In this document: piece by piece, positions 38,437-47,432 of the stretch
Numbering within the stretch: position 1 is the stretch's first letter
How the letters are laid out: each line of letters starts with the position of its first letter
Assembly (NCBI RefSeq): GCF_027257845.1
Contig: NZ_JAPVOT010000001.1
Coordinates: 496,001-560,000 of the forward strand
Source: Alteromonas sp. BMJM2
Lineage (GTDB): Bacteria; Pseudomonadota; Gammaproteobacteria; Enterobacterales; Alteromonadaceae
Length of the DNA: 64,000 nucleotides
Reading direction: 5' to 3'
Program-made: the position numbers and the translations under genes
Notes under the pieces: generated by a model
Databases searched by the model: none
The model's input: only the letters and a program-made list of their open reading frames with translations
What the model was told of the DNA's origin: nothing

Positions 38437-39212
38437 TGGCAGCTTCAGTAAGAGACACCATTAAGTGGGGCGTTACGCTATGTGCCGCCCTCACAGCCTC
38501 TACTGGCTTCGCACAGGCACCTGTCGTTAATGCGAATGGCGGCAGCGAGCTTGAACAGCGTATCGTTGTGCTAGAGCGTATTGTAAAAAGCCGAACTGAG
38601 ATGCAGCATAGAATGCAAACTCAGCTAGATAATATGCAAAACGAGGTGGACCAGCTTCGCGGTGCAGTTGAGGTTAATACCAATGAACTTCAAAAAGTAC
38701 TGGAACGCCAGCGAGAGCTCTATCTAGAAATAGATAAACGGGTAGAGGCCCTCAAGCAAAGTGGCGCGTTAACAAGCACGAGCTCCTCTGGTGCGGTAAG
38801 CACAGTGCCGGAATCGGCACCAGCATCGCCTGTGCAGGTCGGAGAAAGCGAAGCTTATGAGAGTGCTGTTAACCTCATATTGAAGTCGCGAGAGTACGAC
38901 AAGGCAATACCTGCTTTCCAATCGTTCATCGCGCGTTTTCCAAACAGTGAATATGCGCCAAATGCGCACTATTGGCTTGGACAGTTGCTGTTTAACAAGC
39001 AGCAGTGGAGCGATGCAAGCGAGCAATTCAATATTGTGGTTAATCGGTTCTCAAGTTCAACGAAGCGACCTGATGCGCTGTTGAAACTTGGCGTTATTGC
39101 TGAAAGAAATGGCGATAGTGCATCGGCACGTCAACTATTTTTGCAAGTGGTGAACGAACATCCCGATTCATCTGCTAAACGTTTAGCAGAATCAAGGTTA
39201 AACAACTTGTAA
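38436..39212 (+). CDS. cpoB: Cell division coordinator CpoB (YbgF)
   Basis: Periplasmic protein coordinating Tol-Pal and peptidoglycan synthesis at division. 258 aa. Signal peptide (LCAALTASTGFAQA), a trimeric coiled coil (residues of about 35-110, LEQRIVVLERIVKSR), a Ser-rich linker and a TPR domain (residues of about 140-258, YESAVNLILKSREYDKAIPA then NAHYWLGQLLF). Last gene of the cluster, followed by a terminator. Confidence 0.95.
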   Translation: MAASVRDTIKWGVTLCAALTASTGFAQAPVVNANGGSELEQRIVVLERIVKSRTEMQHRMQTQLDNMQNEVDQLRGAVEVNTNELQKVLERQRELYLEIDKRVEALKQSGALTSTSSSGAVSTVPESAPASPVQVGESEAYESAVNLILKSREYDKAIPAFQSFIARFPNSEYAPNAHYWLGQLLFNKQQWSDASEQFNIVVNRFSSSTKRPDALLKLGVIAERNGDSASARQLFLQVVNEHPDSSAKRLAESRLNNL

Positions 39213-39217
39213 TAATT

Positions 39218-39244
39218 AAAGCCCCTTTAAAGGGGCTTTTTGTT
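39218..39244 (+). terminator. Intrinsic terminator of the tol-pal operon
   Basis: AAAGCCCC, TTTA-type loop, GGGGCTTTTTG, five bases after the cpoB stop. Confidence 0.92.
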
Positions 39245-39434
39245 CTACCATCTAAACAGCGGTGTAAGTTTGTCACGGTTAAATAACATTTTTTTTGCTC
39301 GTGTTTAAAATCGTAATCTCGAGCTTTTTCATTTAAACATCGGGTTGTGCGGTACAAATACTCAGCTATTTGTTTTCATTTTGACCGCTTAGTCCTGTTT
39401 TAAAGAAAATATCAAAATAAAAGGGCATTATGGG

Positions 39435-39462
39435 TTGCGTCAGATAAAAATCTGAGTATTAT
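39435..39462 (+). promoter_or_regulatory. Promoter of the tRNA-Lys cluster
   Basis: TTGCGT and TATTAT are spaced 16 bp, about 40 bases before the first tRNA. The -10 is followed by a GC-rich discriminator GCCGCCG, the form seen in stringently controlled stable-RNA promoters. Confidence 0.65.
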
Positions 39463-39502
39463 ATGCCGCCGTTGCCTAGACACAGGCAACAACCGAAAAG
39501 AT

Positions 39503-39578
39503 GGGTCGTTAGCTCAGTTGGTAGAGCAGTTGACTTTTAATCAATTGGTCGCTGGTTCGAATCCAGCACGACCCACCA
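39503..39578 (+). tRNA. tRNA-Lys (anticodon UUU)
   Basis: 76 nt with encoded CCA. Acceptor GGGTCGT pairs with ACGACCC, D-arm AGCTCAGTTGGTAGAGC, anticodon loop CTTTTAA with TTT, and T-arm GGTTCGAATCC. First of three identical copies. Confidence 0.98.
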
Positions 39579-39601
39579 CTTCTTTTCAAGCTTCAAATGA
39601 T

Positions 39602-39677
39602 GGGTCGTTAGCTCAGTTGGTAGAGCAGTTGACTTTTAATCAATTGGTCGCTGGTTCGAATCCAGCACGACCCACCA
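39602..39677 (+). tRNA. tRNA-Lys (anticodon UUU)
   Basis: Identical to the first copy over all 76 nt, after a 23-base spacer. No separate promoter is evident, so it probably comes from the same precursor. Confidence 0.98.
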
Positions 39678-39730
39678 TCATTTAAGCTGCTATACTATTT
39701 TTTCGTTAAATATATATTGTGTCATTGAAT

Positions 39731-39806
39731 GGGTCGTTAGCTCAGTTGGTAGAGCAGTTGACTTTTAATCAATTGGTCGCTGGTTCGAATCCAGCACGAC
39801 CCACCA
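39731..39806 (+). tRNA. tRNA-Lys (anticodon UUU)
   Basis: Third identical 76-nt copy, after a 53-base spacer. The 435-base gap from here to nadA holds no recognised gene. A TATAAT at 40204-40209 is probably the nadA -10. Confidence 0.98.
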
Positions 39807-40241
39807 TTCTCTCTTCTACACTTCTCAATTAGCGTTAATCTAAAGCCAACTCCTAGTAGCCTATTTTCAAAGTCGCCAATGTGTTTTCATGCACGTTAGT
39901 GTCTTCACCCAAGCTGCTCTTTTCACGCAAACTGCCTGATAGCCTAAGTCTGAAATCCAATTCAACTTTTAGCGGCGCTATACCACAACGAGTTATTGTT
40001 CATTGTACTCATTGCGTTGGCTCTTTAGACCTTCTTTATTAAAGCCTCCTTGATCTCAAAATTTCTGATCTTAGTAATCATAGTGATAATTAAAACGACT
40101 TGTGCGTTTAGTAGCAGACGTTAATAGCGGACAGCTTACAGCGTTAAAACTTTTTATTGCGCTATTGTTGATCATGTAGTGTGTAATTTTTATGACACTT
40201 GGGTATAATCGCGACCCTTGTCGCAATTGAGATGTAGGTAA

Positions 40242-41297
40242 ATGTCAGTAGCATTTCGTGTGGAGCAGGTGGATTACCCGTTCCCAGCAAAACCACAGCC
40301 ATTATCAGAAGTACGTAAAGCCGAGTTAAAGGCAGAAATAAAAGCCTTACTCAAGGCGCGTAACGCCGTGCTTGTAGCCCATTACTACACCGACCACGAA
40401 ATTCAGGCATTAGCTGAAGAAACCGGTGGTTGTGTTGCCGACTCTTTAGAAATGGCGAGATTTGGGCGTGACGCAGAAGAACAAACTCTGATTGTAGCTG
40501 GCGTTCGCTTTATGGGCGAAACGGCTAAAATACTCAGCCCTGAAAAAACAGTGCGCATGCCTACCCTAGAGGCAACATGCTCCTTAGACATCGGTTGCCC
40601 AGCAAAAGAATTTAGTGAGTTTTGCGACCAGCATCCAGACCACACAGTTGTTGTGTATGCCAACACCTCTGCTGCAGTAAAAGCGCGTGCTGACTGGGTA
40701 GTAACCTCAAGCATAGCGTTAGAAATCGTAGAGCACCTCGACAGTCAGGGCAAAAAGATAATTTGGGGCCCAGACAGACACCTAGGTGCATACATAGCCA
40801 AGCAAACCGGTGCTGACATGCTAATGTGGCAGGGTGAGTGTATTGTTCACGATGAGTTTTCTGCGCAAAAGCTTAGCGACATGAAAGCCCTTTATCCCAA
40901 CGCCGCAGTGTTAGTGCACCCAGAGTCGCCAGCCAGTGTTGTAGACATGGCAGATGCAGTTGGCTCAACAAGCCAGCTGATTAAAGCATCGCAAGAAATG
41001 GACAATGACACCTTTATTGTCGCTACCGACAAAGGTATTTTCTACAAGATGCAGCAGTTAGAGCCAAATAAGACGTTTATTGAGGCTCCAACGGGCGGTA
41101 ACGGCGCTACGTGTAAAAGTTGTGCTCACTGCCCATGGATGGCAATGAATGGGTTAGAGGCGATTAAGGCGTCGTTAACCGAGGGAAGTGATGGACATGA
41201 AATTTTTGTGGATGACTCACTTCGCACTGACGCGCTTATTCCACTTGATCGCATGCTACAATTTTCAGCTGAACTGAAAGCAAAGGGCGGCCTGTAG
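40242..41297 (+). CDS. nadA: Quinolinate synthase
   Basis: Condenses iminoaspartate with dihydroxyacetone phosphate to quinolinate in NAD synthesis. Its [4Fe-4S] cluster is oxygen-sensitive. 351 aa. The three cluster Cys lie in [18 protein letters not shown] context, in [12 protein letters not shown] and in [13 protein letters not shown]. The substrate-binding HYYTDHEIQ and VHPESP are intact. Monocistronic, with GTAGGT before the ATG. Confidence 0.97.
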   Translation: MSVAFRVEQVDYPFPAKPQPLSEVRKAELKAEIKALLKARNAVLVAHYYTDHEIQALAEETGGCVADSLEMARFGRDAEEQTLIVAGVRFMGETAKILSPEKTVRMPTLEATCSLDIGCPAKEFSEFCDQHPDHTVVVYANTSAAVKARADWVVTSSIALEIVEHLDSQGKKIIWGPDRHLGAYIAKQTGADMLMWQGECIVHDEFSAQKLSDMKALYPNAAVLVHPESPASVVDMADAVGSTSQLIKASQEMDNDTFIVATDKGIFYKMQQLEPNKTFIEAPTGGNGATCKSCAHCPWMAMNGLEAIKASLTEGSDGHEIFVDDSLRTDALIPLDRMLQFSAELKAKGGL

Positions 41298-41423
41298 TAA
41301 ATAGTCTGTTTTATAAGCATTTGCATAGTTATTTTAAGCAAGTTCTTGATAATAGCCGCGGGTTTACCTACTATACGCGCGCTCAAGGAATTTCACTGTT
41401 GAAACGTCCTTGATAAAAAATTT

Positions 41424-41513
41424 GGAGAGGTGGCTGAGTGGCTGAAGGCGCACGCCTGGAAAGTGTGTTTAGGGTTAAACCTAACGAGGGTTCGAATCCC
41501 TCTCTCTCCGCCA
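41424..41513 (+). tRNA. tRNA-Ser (anticodon GGA)
   Basis: 90-nt class II tRNA with long variable arm and encoded CCA. Acceptor GGAGAGG pairs with CTCTCC, anticodon loop CTGGAAA gives GGA, and T-arm GGTTCGAATCC. Its 3' end is the integration site of the island that follows. Confidence 0.97.
41484..41513. other. attL: 30-bp tRNA-Ser 3' end, left border of element A
   Basis: The last 30 bases of the tRNA (starting ACGAGGGTTCG, ending CTCTCCGCCA) recur exactly at 47526-47555. Flanking bases differ on both sides. Such a duplication of a tRNA 3' end next to a tyrosine integrase gene is the standard mark of site-specific integration. Confidence 0.93.
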
Positions 41514-41586
41514 AATAGCATCGAGGCCTTGCATGACGCAGGGCCTTGTTGTTTCTAGGGTTTAGAGAATCGACCTTGCGGACCAA

Positions 41587-41610
41587 CTGGTACAAAAGGT
41601 TGGTACAAAT
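41587..41610 (+). repeat. Left pair of integrase arm-type repeats
   Basis: CTGGTACAAAA (41587-41597) and TTGGTACAAAT (41600-41610) are direct repeats with a 13-bp period. The same pair and period occurs at 47441-47464, inside the other end of the element. The second copy includes the integrase start codon, suggesting autoregulation. Confidence 0.75.
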
Positions 41611-43369
41611 GAGTAAGATGAGTTCTCCGTTCAAGCATCCCAAGTCAGGTACATACTATCTTAGAAAAGGTGTTCCCCATCACCTAATTCCCATCATTGG
41701 GAAACGTGAGTTTAAGCAGTCATTACGTACTAAAGATTTACGTGAAGCAAAAAAGCGAATAATCCCATTATTGGCTGATATTGATGAGCAATTGGACCAT
41801 GCAGAGTTAATGCTTAAAGGTAAGGCTACCCAAGAACTATCCCTGCGAGACTGTCAGCTAATTGCTAACCGTTGGTATGTTTCTGCACGAGAAAAGGTCC
41901 AAAGAACAGACAGCTTTGATAATTCTCTTGTCTATCATAACGGTGAAAATGAAGGCCTTCGTCGCGGTTCCTCACAAGGGATGGACTTTGATATCAATAG
42001 AGACCCTCATTGGTTTGGTTTTACAGATACACTCTCGCTGTAAGGCTCAGAAGTACTGAGAGCGTCTACCTCAGAGTTACAAGCGTTTGCCAAAGAGTTG
42101 TCTCAGTTCATTGACCCACAATTGAAGCTAGAAGGCTTATGTATTCCTCATTCGAGTACTTCATATATTAATTTAGCCAAAGCTTTTCACCGCCACTTGA
42201 TTGATTTAGAAAAGCTATGTTTGAGTCGTCATAGAGGGAATTGGGGCCATGAGCCAAGAGATATGTCACTTGCCCATGAACCACTTTATGTGACCGCTGA
42301 AAGTGAGTCTTCAGCTAGTAATACGTTTGGTATAGAGAACAGTATATCTAACATCTATGAGCATTGGAGAGCCTCAGATTTACTTCAGAACAAAGATAAT
42401 CAATCTAGGTTAAAGACACTAGATGAAACAAAAGCTAAGGTTGAGCGTTTTGTATCAATACTTGGTGATAAGGATATCGCAAGTATCTCAAAGAGTGACA
42501 TAGCTAAGTATAGGGATACGTTATTACAGCTCCCCAAAAATAGGACGCAAGCTGTCAAGAGTATGCCTATACCCATACAAATTAGATTTGCTGAAACTAG
42601 TGGTGCAAAGCTTTTATCGCCAAAGACAGTGGCAAATGCAATAAAACAGATATCCCCTGTATTCACATACGCGGTAGAACTGGGACTAATTTCCTTTAAT
42701 CCTACATTTGGTGTATCCGTTAAGAATACTCAGAAAAAGACAGAAGCTGATATTACTGGTAGAGGATATTCAAATCACGACATTACTAAGCTATTTTCTG
42801 ATGAATTATTTATAGACTCATCTCTCAACCATACATATGGGCTAGCGTGTTACTGGATTCCTCTTCTTTGTAGGTATACGGGTGCTAGATTGTCTGAAAT
42901 TGCGCAGTTAGATCAATCTGATGTAGGGTGCGACGAGAACGGTATTCATTATTTAAATATTCGTAGGGGTGAAGGTCAGAGCATCAAGACTGATTCCTCT
43001 TTAAGGCATATTCCAATACCTGAACATATTCTAGAGCTAGGCTTTTTAGAGTTTGTTGATAGAGCAAAGGGAAGGTTGTTTTCAGGTCTCACTTCTGGCA
43101 CATACGGCAAGTATTCAGGAGCGTTTAGTAAATGGTGGAGTGCTAAAGTTAAAACAAAAGGTATTGCTATCAGTCAACCCACACACGCCTTTAGACATGC
43201 CTTTAAGACAGAAATGAGAGTCTTAGGTGTTTCAGATAGTGTGAGTGATTCAATTACAGGGCATGCAGCAAAATCTGAAGGTGGCCGCTACTGCGGTCCT
43301 GTACCATTAAAAGCCAAAAAGGAAGCTATTGATAAGCTCCCTAAACTAAACCTCGATAGAATTTATTGA
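41609..43369 (+). pseudogene. Tyrosine-recombinase integrase interrupted by an in-frame TAA
   Basis: Site-specific recombinase of the island type, about 586 codons from the ATG at 41609. The N-terminus (KHPKSGTYYLRKGVPHHLIP) is the arm-binding/DUF6538-like form. A TAA at 42041-42043 interrupts it. Reading continues in the same frame (GSEVLRASTSELQAFAKEL) into an intact catalytic half with RYTGARLSEIAQL, HAFRHAF, GHAAKSEGG and the Tyr in RYCGP. Only one base change would be needed to restore the frame. A fragment starting at a later TTG (42098) would keep the catalytic domain but lose arm binding. Confidence 0.85.
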
Positions 43370-43622
43370 CAACATTTGGTAGTGAGGGGGGAGGGGGCGA
43401 GGTGTCCCCTTTGACTACGATTGCGTCGTCTCGTTATATCCATTTAAAACGTAGTTTACTTTTCACTGTATCTCGAAGATAAGTGTCTTATCGCTGGATT
43501 TTATGTTTGCGCAATTTTCTAGAGAGTGGACATGTATTATGCTTTAGTATAATTTCGTATCTCTGCTTTTGATCGCAATACACTGCGTTTCAAACATCAT
43601 AAGACGACTAAAAGGAATTAAT

Positions 43623-44558
43623 ATGTCTTACGTTTATCTTGTGCTTAATTGGTTATTTGGTGTCATTTTCTTTCTGCTTGGTATTGTAACTGTTTTCAGT
43701 GCTCCTGTATCTGGACTAGCTTTGCTTCTTATGTCAACACTACTTATACCTCCTGTGAGAGACTTTGCATTCTCTAAAACGCATATTTCAATCCCAGTAA
43801 AGATAAGGGCAATTTCACTTATAGCTCTCTTTTTTATTACAGGCTACTTCTCTACAGAAATGCTCAGAGAGTCTTCAAGAGAGCGTCAAGCAGAGCGAGA
43901 ACTAGCGCAAAGTATAGCTGAGGCTAAGGCAAAACAAGATACGATTGATTATTTTGAAAAGCATCGAAACTCCATCATGAATGAAGCAAATACAGCATTC
44001 GACAATGGAGAGTATAGTGCCGTGAGTAACATGCTTTTCCAATATGTTCTAACTGGTGACACAGAAGTTCAAGAACTTCACCGCATGGTCAATGTTGCTC
44101 TAGAGAAAAAAAGAATTGAAACGGCGACTGAAAGTATTCTGAGTAAACTAAAAAAACTTCCAGCAACGAGGCTAGAAGAAAATCGTGATCTTTATGAACA
44201 GCTTGTAAAGATGCATCCTGAAAATACACTATATTCTTCCAAGTTTGAACAGTACGACAAGCGTTTTGGTGAAGCAGAACGACTACGTAAAGCAAATCAA
44301 AAACGAGCAGACCGCATACAAGCACAATTTAATGCATGGGATGGCTCACACAGAGCGCTAGAGTATGTTATTAAAAAAAGTATGCACAACCCAGATAGTT
44401 ATGAGCACGTAGAAACGACCTTTTCAGATAAGGGGGACCACCTCATCGTGCAAACAGTTTATCGCGGTACAAATGGATTTGGAGCGATAGTGAAGAACTT
44501 TATCAGGGTTAAAGTTACTTTAGATGGTCAGCTACTTGAAGTTATTGACAAGACCTAG
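43623..44558 (+). CDS. Unknown membrane-anchored protein with coiled coil
   Basis: 311 aa from the ATG at 43623, which follows AAGGAAT. Two or three N-terminal TM helices (LNWLFGVIFFLLGIVTVF, SGLALLLMSTLLIP, ISLIALFFITGYFS) precede a long charged helical region (residues of about 85-235). A C-terminal globular segment of about 75 residues starts NAWDGSHRALEYVIKKSMHN and contains PDSYEHVETTF and YRGTNGFGAIV. I recognise this C-terminal pattern as one seen in many uncharacterised proteins but cannot name it. It is cargo of element A, with no partner in the same direction. The 253-base gap upstream shows only the promoter region. Confidence 0.75.
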   Translation: MSYVYLVLNWLFGVIFFLLGIVTVFSAPVSGLALLLMSTLLIPPVRDFAFSKTHISIPVKIRAISLIALFFITGYFSTEMLRESSRERQAERELAQSIAEAKAKQDTIDYFEKHRNSIMNEANTAFDNGEYSAVSNMLFQYVLTGDTEVQELHRMVNVALEKKRIETATESILSKLKKLPATRLEENRDLYEQLVKMHPENTLYSSKFEQYDKRFGEAERLRKANQKRADRIQAQFNAWDGSHRALEYVIKKSMHNPDSYEHVETTFSDKGDHLIVQTVYRGTNGFGAIVKNFIRVKVTLDGQLLEVIDKT

Positions 44559-44573
44559 CAAAAAGAGAAATGA

Positions 44574-44659
44574 AGGGACTCTTCTTAAAACATACTCTAC
44601 GTTTTAGTACGGTGAAACTGTAGGGGTATTAAACTGTTGTGTACATATTAAGAGTCCCT
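44574..44659. repeat. 10-bp inverted repeat downstream of the membrane-protein gene
   Basis: AGGGACTCTT at 44574-44583 and AAGAGTCCCT at 44650-44659 are perfect complements with a 66-base loop. It lies in the convergent gap before the ParB-like gene. No T-run follows, so its role is unclear. Confidence 0.55.
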
Positions 44660-44661
44660 GT

Positions 44662-44677
44662 TGTACACATGTGTACA
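44662..44677. promoter_or_regulatory. 16-bp perfect palindrome TGTACACATGTGTACA near the ParB-like gene
   Basis: A complete dyad of the same length and symmetry as chromosomal parS sites, 64 bases beyond the end of a ParB-domain gene. The sequence is not the chromosomal parS consensus. It may be the binding site of the ParB-like protein or of another regulator in element A. Confidence 0.45.
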
Positions 44678-44740
44678 CTTAGGCTTTAACTCATGTCCAG
44701 CCCTTATATACCATGGCTTTAGGGTGATGATTAATGTTGA

Positions 44741-45694
44741 TTAAAACCTATAATCTTCTAATTGCGACTTCTCGTATTCATCGCTTTCCTGTAAATACTG
44801 CTCATCTTCAGAGTAGCCATGATCCTGTTCCCACTTGGCTTTCTTAGTGATTGTGACACCAAGGCCTCTCCCCCTAACAGCCTTACGCAGTGCCTCTCTG
44901 AAGATACCATCGCCGTAATTATCAATATGCTTCAATAGGTCTGCTTCAAGGGCAGCAGTGCGATATTTGATAACGTCTTGATCATCTTCAATTGGAAGCT
45001 CTTTACCAGAGTAGGCATCAGCTAGACGTCTTATCCGCGGTACTCCTTTTGAGTCCCATGCGCTCTTAGTGAGGTCGTACTTAGATTCTAAGCGAGGCCT
45101 AAGCATGAGTATGAGCTTAACAACATCAATGGACATATCACACGCGTCATCACCTAATGCTTCACTACAGGCTTTCAGAGCCTTCTGTACATGGTTGGCA
45201 TGACCTCTACTACAGGTGAAAAGGGCTTGAAGGTCAGAAACGCTTAACTCAAACTTACGCTGTATTAGTAGAGACCTAAAGATTGACTGATTTACTTCTG
45301 CTTTAGACACCCCCACGCCATGACCTTGGTTCATAGCTTGAGCCTCTATGAATGCCTCTTGGTAGGTGCGATTCTTGACTAGATTAGCTTTAACTTTAAG
45401 GTAACTGTCTGGGTGCTTCTTGAGGTAAGCAAGGCAAGCTTTAGTCCTATGGAATCCGTCCACAACATATAGCTTCCCATCGACTTCAAACACAACGATT
45501 GGGAGCTTTATTTCTCCACCATTTAGTAGGTCATCTAGTATGTCCTTGTCTTGCTCCTCTTGTTTCTTTATCTGCGCCTCTCTCGCCTTATTGTTCTTGA
45601 TGAGCTCAGGGTCACGAGCCTGCATATAACGGTCTAAGATTAGTTCTCTAGGGTCTAAGTCAGTAAAGCTACTATCTGACATGTATTGGTTCAT
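44741..45694 (-). CDS. ParB/Srx-fold domain protein
   Basis: 317 aa. The N-terminal half carries a ParB-type domain: LPIVVFEVDGKLYVVDGFHRTKACLAYL, seen here as IVVFEVDGKLYVVDGFHRTK, matches the GHRR-like catalytic or CTP-binding patch. A helix-turn-helix-like segment follows (SVSDLQALFTCSRGHANHVQ). The C-terminus is acidic and rich in Glu, Asp and Tyr. No ParA gene is nearby. It overlaps the resolvase stop by one base, so the two are coupled. It could be a transcription factor, a partition-like protein or an accessory factor of the recombinase. Confidence 0.75.
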   Translation of the reverse strand: MNQYMSDSSFTDLDPRELILDRYMQARDPELIKNNKAREAQIKKQEEQDKDILDDLLNGGEIKLPIVVFEVDGKLYVVDGFHRTKACLAYLKKHPDSYLKVKANLVKNRTYQEAFIEAQAMNQGHGVGVSKAEVNQSIFRSLLIQRKFELSVSDLQALFTCSRGHANHVQKALKACSEALGDDACDMSIDVVKLILMLRPRLESKYDLTKSAWDSKGVPRIRRLADAYSGKELPIEDDQDVIKYRTAALEADLLKHIDNYGDGIFREALRKAVRGRGLGVTITKKAKWEQDHGYSEDEQYLQESDEYEKSQLEDYRF

Positions 45695-46257
45695 TAAGCG
45701 TTCTCAGAGGCTGCTAGAGCCCGTTGTACTGTTGATAATGACACACCTACCTCAGAGGCAATCTTACGAAGCGATACACCTTCTGAACGCAGTGTGTGGA
45801 TGCGCAGGTGGTTGGATTTATTAACTGGACGTCCACGATACTTGCCAGCTTGCTTGGCTTTCTCTATGCCTTCCTGACGTCTCTCTTGAATCATTGATAG
45901 CTCAAACTGGGCAACAGCTCCTAACATGCTTAACATCAGGTCAGACATAGCATCAGACCCACCAGCATTGAAGCACAGAGCTTCTCTATGGAACTTTACG
46001 TTAATACCGTCTGAGTTCCATTGGGTTACGAGTGTCTTGAGGTCTACGAGGTTTCTAGCGAGCCTATCAATACTATGAACATGGACGGTATCACCCTCTC
46101 TAGCATATTCCTTAAGGTCTTCTAGTGCTGGACGGTTAGTAGTACCACCACTACAGCGGTCAATGAATTGCTTCTTGAAAGAGAGTCCAGAGTCTGACAA
46201 CTGACGGTCTGTGTTTTGGTCTGTAGTAGAAACCCTAATGTATGCTAAATCAGCCAC
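45694..46257 (-). CDS. Small serine recombinase (Pin/resolvase type)
   Basis: 187 aa. The resolvase catalytic domain (LAYIRVSTTDQNTDRQL with catalytic Ser, HSIDRLARNLVDLKTLV, GAVAQFELSMIQERRQEGI) precedes a Hin-like helix-turn-helix (LRSEGVSLRKIASEVGVSLS). It resembles DNA invertases and Tn3-type resolvases. No pair of inverted recombination sites was recognised around it. First gene of a two-gene minus-strand operon with the ParB-like gene. Confidence 0.9.
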   Translation of the reverse strand: MADLAYIRVSTTDQNTDRQLSDSGLSFKKQFIDRCSGGTTNRPALEDLKEYAREGDTVHVHSIDRLARNLVDLKTLVTQWNSDGINVKFHREALCFNAGGSDAMSDLMLSMLGAVAQFELSMIQERRQEGIEKAKQAGKYRGRPVNKSNHLRIHTLRSEGVSLRKIASEVGVSLSTVQRALAASENA

Positions 46258-46351
46258 TTCCTGTACCTGTTTGATTCTAAGAGGTGGTGGATAATGATGT
46301 GTCCATAAATAAAAGTCAATACAAATAGGTACATGATAGTGATTTGATGAC

Positions 46352-46383
46352 TATACCTGTTTGGGTATACCTAGTGGGTATTA
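46352..46383. promoter_or_regulatory. Overlapping palindromes in the divergent promoter region
   Basis: TATACC-N6-GGTATA (46352-46369) and the adjoining ATACCTAGTGGGTAT form two overlapping dyads midway between the divergent resolvase and membrane-protein genes. The arrangement suggests an operator controlling one or both promoters. Confidence 0.5.
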
Positions 46384-46481
46384 TATTGAAAGTCAGGGAT
46401 ATTAGCCTTGCACTACTTATGTAGTGAAGAAATTTACGTTAATGTAAGCTGCTGAAAAGGAATTAAACAAGGAGGAGCCCA

Positions 46482-47417
46482 ATGTCAATTTCAGAATCTA
46501 CAGGAAATCTCATTGATACTTTAACTCATTTAGTAAAAAGCAGAGTGAGTTCTAAGTTTGGTAGTGCTTTTTTGTTTTCTTGGCTGATATTTAACTGGGA
46601 GTTTTTATACTTCTTATTGTTAGGTGACCATACAGTCGAGCGTAAGTTAAATTACATAGAGCTGCACTTTCTTTCATTCCATGATGTATTGATTTATCCC
46701 ATTATAGCTTCATCTGTTTACATAATCTTGTTTCCTGTTCTATCTGAGTCATCAGAATTTTGCTGGAATTCCATTCAACAATACATAAGCCGTAAAGCTA
46801 GCATGAAACTTGAAGGAAAAATCCCGTTAGATGAGGATGACAAAAGAAGGATATATAACTTAATTAGGCAAACTGAATCTAAGTATCGCGACATCATAGT
46901 GGAAAAGGACAAAGAAATAGCTACTCTTCAAGCTGTAATTGTTGACGAAACGGGCAGTGCAAAATGGAAAGACTTCGAGAAAAACGTTCAAGAAGACGAT
47001 AGGAAATCAGAGATTCCCGTTAATATAGATGCATACAGTGATATTGTGAGACCCATTGTTCAGAGTGAAGACGGACGGTACCTTTTAACTAATTGGCTTG
47101 CTGACCAGTTTGGGCTCAACAAAGACAATAGCCTCCATAAGCAAGAGCTCAACGAAGCCTATACTATCTTTCAGAGCATCATCTTAGAACTTCCAGAATC
47201 ATGGAGACCTAAAGAGTTAAAAAGCGCTATCCCTTTAGACAATAGGGTTTTTAATAAAGATAAATCAAATGCTATGGCGCTAAAGTTTGTACCTAAGGAT
47301 TTACTTTCAAAATCCATTAAGAATGATGCGTTAATTTATAATTTGACTGAGAGATCGCTAGGTGCACTTGAAGATATATTTATTAAAATATCGAATCAAT
47401 CACAAAATGAAAATTAA
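46482..47417 (+). CDS. Unknown two-TM membrane protein
   Basis: 311 aa with a strong AAGGAGG ribosome binding site. Two TM helices lie near the N-terminus (SAFLFSWLIFNWEFLYFLLL and LIYPIIASSVYIILFPVL). A coiled coil follows (residues of about 130-160, YRDIIVEKDKEIATLQAV) and a soluble C-terminal domain of about 150 residues. No known domain was recognised. It is the last gene of element A and ends 24 bases before the right arm repeats. The architecture, a membrane anchor plus sensor-like cytosolic part, is seen in some defence effectors, but that is only a guess. Confidence 0.75.
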   Translation: MSISESTGNLIDTLTHLVKSRVSSKFGSAFLFSWLIFNWEFLYFLLLGDHTVERKLNYIELHFLSFHDVLIYPIIASSVYIILFPVLSESSEFCWNSIQQYISRKASMKLEGKIPLDEDDKRRIYNLIRQTESKYRDIIVEKDKEIATLQAVIVDETGSAKWKDFEKNVQEDDRKSEIPVNIDAYSDIVRPIVQSEDGRYLLTNWLADQFGLNKDNSLHKQELNEAYTIFQSIILELPESWRPKELKSAIPLDNRVFNKDKSNAMALKFVPKDLLSKSIKNDALIYNLTERSLGALEDIFIKISNQSQNEN

Positions 47418-47432
47418 GCAGAACATTTACGC

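Noticed and set aside
39503..39806. Three tRNA-Lys copies as borders of integrated elements
   Set aside because: The spacers are 23 and 53 bases with no integrase. All three are complete tRNAs, so this is ordinary gene duplication.
44741..45694. ParB-like gene as part of a complete plasmid partition system
   Set aside because: There is no ParA gene, no replication gene and no chromosomal-type parS. The partner gene is a resolvase.
45694..46257. Pin-like recombinase as a phase-variation invertase of a neighbouring promoter
   Set aside because: I could not find paired inverted recombination sites around it. The palindromes at 46352 are too short and overlapping.
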